64,000 nt of DNA, from NCBI RefSeq assembly GCF_018619475.1, contig NZ_JAHFZG010000015.1:31723-95722 (forward strand), given 5' to 3'. Shown here in pieces: positions 61,033 to 64,000 of the stretch (positions are counted from its first letter, which is position 1; each line of letters starts with the position of its first letter). The notes below the pieces were generated by a model. It ran no database searches, was not told where the DNA came from, and worked only from the letters and a program-made list of their open reading frames with translations. Source of the stretch: Rhodomicrobium sp. Az07. Lineage in GTDB: Bacteria > Pseudomonadota > Alphaproteobacteria > Rhizobiales > Rhodomicrobiaceae. A program made the position numbers and the translations under genes.

Positions 61033-62307
61033 GTGAAGGACACAACCATTTTCAAGCGGGCCGATACGTGGCAACTCCGCCGCCGCGTGCCCGCGCGCTA
61101 TGCCCCCGTCGAAGAGCGCAAAGTGATCTGGCTCAGTCTTCACACCGATTCGGAGAGCGTGGCGCGCCGCAAGGCCGCTGCTGCATGGGTGCAACTCGAG
61201 GAGGCCTGGGAGGCCCGTCTCGCGGGCGACACGAACGATGCGGAGAAGCGTTACGCCGCCGCCCTCAACCTTTGTGGAATGCGCGGCTTTCGCTACCTGC
61301 CTGCCGAAAAGATCGCGGCCTTGCCGGAGGAAGAGCGCATCCGGCGCGTGGAAGCCGTCGCTTCCGGCAAGCCGGAACGCTTTGAAGCGGCGGCTTTGCT
61401 CGGCGGCGTGGCGAACCCGCCGCTCACGGTGACGCGCGCGCTCGATCTCTATTGGACGCTTGCCAAGGATCGAACCTTGGGCAAGAGCGAGGACCAGCTT
61501 CGCCGCTGGAAGAACCCGCGCATGAAGGCCGTAAAGAACTTCGCCCATGTGATCGGCGCGAAGCCACTCGCCGAAATCACCGCCGACGATGTGCTTAACT
61601 TCCGTGAATGGTGGATCGAGAAGATTGAGGCCGAAGACCTGTCGCCCAGCAGCGCGAACAAGGATTTTACCCATCTCGCGGACATGGTGCGCACGCTCAA
61701 CCGCATGAAGCGGCTCGGCCTGCCGGACCTGTTTCGTGGCGTGGCGCTCAAGGAAGGCGCCAAGCGCACCAGGCCTCCGTTCTCAACCGAATGGATAAGG
61801 ATGCGCCTCATCGCTCCCGGAGCGCTGGACGGCCTCAACACCGAAGCCCGCTGCATTGTGCTGGGCATGGTCAACACCGGCTACCGGCCAAGCGAGGCGG
61901 CGGGATTGCTGCCGGACCATATCAGGCTCGAAGGCCCGATCCCCTTCATCTCGATCGAACCTGTAGGGCGGCAACTCAAGAACGAGACGAGCAAGCGTAT
62001 CATCCCGCTCGCGGGCGTGTCGCTCGAAGCGTTCCGGGAGTGCAAACAAGGCTTTCCACGTTATCGAAATTCCAGTGCGACGTTGAGCGCAACGGTGAAC
62101 TCATATTTCCGGGAGAATGGTCTGCTCGAAACGGAAGATCACAGCCTCTATTCCCTTCGCCATTCTTTCGAGGATCGGTTAATCGCCACGCACGCGGACG
62201 AGCGCATTCGGCGCGACCTGTTTGGGCACGCCTATAACCGCGAGCGCTACGGCAAAGGCGGAAGCCTCGAACGCTTGCGCGAAACGATTTTGGCGGCAGC
62301 GCTTTGA
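61033..62307 (+). CDS. Tyrosine site-specific integrase
   Basis: 424 residues from GTG 61033. N-terminal arm-binding-like region (LRRRVPARYAPVEERKVIWLSL split by turns), a core-binding region at about 150-235, and the catalytic domain with Arg285 (NTGYRPSEAAGL), His370 and Arg376 (DHSLYSLRHSF), His399 (LFGHAYN) and Tyr406 (ERYGKGG). All catalytic residues are present, so it is probably active. It starts 127 bases after the tRNA-Ser 3' end, the usual place for an island or prophage integrase. The far end of the element is not in the window, apart from an IS near the edge. Confidence 0.93.
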   Translation: MKDTTIFKRADTWQLRRRVPARYAPVEERKVIWLSLHTDSESVARRKAAAAWVQLEEAWEARLAGDTNDAEKRYAAALNLCGMRGFRYLPAEKIAALPEEERIRRVEAVASGKPERFEAAALLGGVANPPLTVTRALDLYWTLAKDRTLGKSEDQLRRWKNPRMKAVKNFAHVIGAKPLAEITADDVLNFREWWIEKIEAEDLSPSSANKDFTHLADMVRTLNRMKRLGLPDLFRGVALKEGAKRTRPPFSTEWIRMRLIAPGALDGLNTEARCIVLGMVNTGYRPSEAAGLLPDHIRLEGPIPFISIEPVGRQLKNETSKRIIPLAGVSLEAFRECKQGFPRYRNSSATLSATVNSYFRENGLLETEDHSLYSLRHSFEDRLIATHADERIRRDLFGHAYNRERYGKGGSLERLRETILAAAL

Positions 62308-62459
62308 GCGACTTCGCGGGCGCGTTCCCACGCCTTCACCTTTTCCATGTCGCGCTCGAAGGCCATGAAGACGGGCAAGAGCGCGGGGTTCTGAGTTGCG
62401 AGCCGTGCAACCTTAGCATGGGCTGCCTTCAGACGCTCAATATCCTTGAGGGTGCGCAT
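62247..62459 (-). CDS. Small basic hypothetical protein convergent with integrase
   Basis: 70 residues, ATG 62459 with GGGAG upstream. Helical, Lys/Arg/Ala-rich (LKDIERLKAAHAKVARLATQ). No family recognised. It overlaps the integrase 3' end by 61 bases on the opposite strand, which makes it either a real small island gene or chance; the ribosome site favours real. Confidence 0.5.
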   Translation of the reverse strand: MRTLKDIERLKAAHAKVARLATQNPALLPVFMAFERDMEKVKAWERAREVAQSAAAKIVSRKRSRLPPLP

Positions 62460-62683
62460 TCACACTCCCACGTTGCGGGCGAACCGTCCGAATTCGTCAC
62501 GGCGTACCGCTCCAGATGACCCAGACATGTTGCAGCTTGCAGCCTTCAAAGCGCTGCGTGTGCGTTGCACGCGCCTCAGGCCCACGCCGAGCCCTCGACT
62601 TGGTGTCTCGTGAGAAGCGCGCCATTGCCCCTTTTTGGAAATGCCTTGGGCAGGGAGGAAAGGATGCAGAGAGACATGCGGCC

Positions 62684-63268
62684 TCATCGAACCTTCCTTT
62701 CAGGATTATAAACGGGGCAATCAAGGATCAGCTCTCGCCCCGTCCGCACCTCGACGCCGAAGACTTTTGCGGTGAGGTCAGCGCCATGCGCCCGCGCAAA
62801 GGACGTAATCAGCTCATCCCAGTACAGCGCCTGGCCAGACGCCGTAGCCGGATAGGGTCGCCCGAAGACAGCCACGGCCGCGGCATGGATCCGTACGAAT
62901 TCGTTCGAAGTGCCGGGTTCTGCCACCTCGCTTGGTGGCTTGGCGCGGGCTCGTCTCCTGGGCTTGCCACGCGCCAAGGGCTTGTGCCCTGCTGAAGCAA
63001 CCGCGAGGGCATCCACGCCGATAGACTGAAGCCACAGCAATTCAGCCACCGGCCCAAGCGGCGAAGCCAGGTTCAGACAAACGCGGCACAGTGGCAAGGC
63101 CCAGACCGGTTTTCGCGGGGGTATTCGGATTTTCAATGCGTGAAGGGCGATTGCCGGGTGCTTTCGGCACGCAACGCAGCCACCTTCTGTCGGGGCACGA
63201 CGAGGCGGCGCTTGTCGCGCGCCTGCGGGCGAAACGCGTCCCTTGGAAGCAGAAACTCTGCCTATCAT
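62684..63268 (-). CDS. Hypothetical island protein with two CxxC pairs
   Basis: 194 residues from ATG 63268 (GGAG upstream); the frame extends to a TTG at 63307. Two cysteine pairs, GGCVACRKH and LPLCRVCLN, could bind a metal. A basic linker (GKPRRRARAKPP) separates them from a C-terminal domain with IHAAAVAVFGRPYPAT and LITSFARAHGADLTAKVFG. No family recognised. The A/T-rich bases upstream contain direct repeats. Confidence 0.5.
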   Translation of the reverse strand: MIGRVSASKGRVSPAGARQAPPRRAPTEGGCVACRKHPAIALHALKIRIPPRKPVWALPLCRVCLNLASPLGPVAELLWLQSIGVDALAVASAGHKPLARGKPRRRARAKPPSEVAEPGTSNEFVRIHAAAVAVFGRPYPATASGQALYWDELITSFARAHGADLTAKVFGVEVRTGRELILDCPVYNPERKVR

Positions 63269-63339
63269 GCTGGCAACTCCAAGACACAGTACGAAGCAAG
63301 AAGCCAACTGCCTGATACGCTCTAGGCTTGCCTAAGTTT

Positions 63340-63373
63340 GTCTAAAAAGCAAAAAATCAAAATCGTCTAAAAA
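63340..63373. repeat. Short direct repeat GTCTAAAAA, twice
   Basis: Two copies at 63340-63348 and 63365-63373, 25 bases apart, within an A/T-rich stretch upstream of the minus-strand island gene. They may be part of a promoter or operator, or simple chance. Confidence 0.4.
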
Positions 63374-63451
63374 AGGGCAATTGTGGCAGGACTCGCCTCG
63401 AGCAAAAGCCGCTGTTTGGGATACGGTGCCGCGAATAAGCTGGAGAAAAGT

Positions 63452-63865
63452 TTACCTGACGGGCGCGGTCCTTGAGGGCGGCTGAGCCCAGGGCGCAGCG
63501 GCAACGAGCCGGACGTTGGGGCCAAGAACCAGAGGCGGGAGTTCGAGACAGCCGGTGTTGATGGTGAGTTGGCGGGGCGGCACGAACAGCCTCAACAGCA
63601 GAAGCTGTCTCGGCGGTGATCCGACGACGACCGCTGCGAAGGAAACCACCGTAGGCGTCTCACCCTCATCGAGGAGGCGCAACGTCAAGAGATCGCCAGG
63701 AAAAACGCCGCTGTCGGACAGAACGCGAGAGCGAACTTCATAGACCTGGCAGGAGGGATCGCGGCCAAACCTCTTATAACTGCGATCGAGCGCGATCAGA
63801 TCGTCATCGAGACCGCTCTGCCCCTCGGCCGCCAAAGCCGACGCCCACGCACGCGCAAGTCTCAT
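63452..63865 (-). CDS. Hypothetical protein next to IS remnant
   Basis: 137 residues. The stretch SDSGVFPGDLLTLRLLDEGE followed by strand-rich sequence faintly resembles the C-terminal part of S24-type repressors, but no Ser/Lys dyad could be assigned. The C-terminus is Pro-rich. The ribosome site at 63865 is weak. It may be a real island gene or a spurious frame; confidence is low. Confidence 0.35.
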   Translation of the reverse strand: MRLARAWASALAAEGQSGLDDDLIALDRSYKRFGRDPSCQVYEVRSRVLSDSGVFPGDLLTLRLLDEGETPTVVSFAAVVVGSPPRQLLLLRLFVPPRQLTINTGCLELPPLVLGPNVRLVAAAPWAQPPSRTAPVR

Positions 63866-63889
63866 AGGCCGCTTTTCCGCTTCGTTGCC

Positions 63890-64000
63890 CTAGGTCACCG
63901 ACTCGTAAGCCCGCAGCCAGATACGGACTGACGCAAGCTTGACGGATGCGAGGAAATTGTCGTCGCGCTTGTCGTAGCGGGTTGCGACGGCTCGGAAGTG
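63890..64000 (-). mobile_element. IS5-family transposase, C-terminal end (cut by window end)
   Basis: The minus strand from 64000 translates without interruption to a TAG at 63892-63890: HFRAVATRYDKRDDN then FLASVKLASVRIWLRAY. The ATRYDK...NFLA...LA.IRIWLR pattern is the typical C-terminus of IS5-group (DDE) transposases. Only 36 codons are in the window. This places an insertion sequence at the right edge of the tRNA-Ser island. Confidence 0.85.

Overview
The window (about 63% G+C by eye) looks like a chromosomal segment of an alphaproteobacterium of the order Hyphomicrobiales (Rhizobiales). The evidence is the irr-fabA-fabB-fabI block, a MucR/Ros regulator, a bactofilin, a split glycine decarboxylase, methylmalonyl-CoA mutase as two subunit genes, and propionyl-CoA carboxylase. 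A Rhodomicrobium/Hyphomicrobium-like host is my inference only.

Layout. 1-6.5 kb: C-terminal half of metH, a lower-G+C beta-helix membrane protein with a G9 tract at its start, an S9 peptidase and a DUF2237 protein. 6.5-10.5 kb: divergent irr and fabA-fabB-fabI (unsaturated fatty acid synthesis), plus a GNAT enzyme. 10.5-13.6 kb: xerD with a tiny membrane protein, divergent from aroK-aroB. 13.6-19.5 kb: a basic protein, aldo/keto reductase, FUSC exporter, L,D-transpeptidase, cupin and small membrane proteins. 19.7-26.9 kb: pccA with a strong terminator, a bactofilin fused to a CSPG/cadherin-like repeat, mucR, a YafK-type L,D-transpeptidase, accA and a methyltransferase. 27.1-32.0 kb: an accessory-looking run of a CBS-HEPN protein, a membrane protein, a MoxR ATPase and a HExxH/VWA protein. 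32.1-41.5 kb: nnrU, a third L,D-transpeptidase, chrA, a lipoprotein, an MGS-domain/amidohydrolase fusion, a periplasmic haem protein, a GDP-mannose 3,5-epimerase homologue and a glycosyltransferase. 41.8-46.5 kb: tandem glycine riboswitch and gcvT-gcvH-gcvPA-gcvPB. 46.5-51.8 kb: an AbiJ-like orphan and methylmalonyl-CoA mutase large and small subunits. 52.0-59.5 kb: carB, greA and cysH-cysD-cysN. 59.5-64 kb: a methyltransferase, tRNA-Ser(GGA), a tyrosine integrase starting a probable genomic island, poorly recognisable ORFs and the 3' end of an IS5-type transposase.

How the genes work together. Propionyl-CoA carboxylase, methylmalonyl-CoA mutase (B12) and MetH (B12) are steps of propionate and one-carbon metabolism. 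The glycine cleavage genes feed the one-carbon pool under riboswitch control. AccA and FabA/B/I belong to fatty acid synthesis. Three different L,D-transpeptidases and a bactofilin point to much peptidoglycan 3-3 crosslinking and envelope shaping. Accessory or possible defence elements are the CBS-HEPN/MoxR/VWA run, the AbiJ-like gene and the tRNA-Ser island. No CRISPR array or rRNA was seen.
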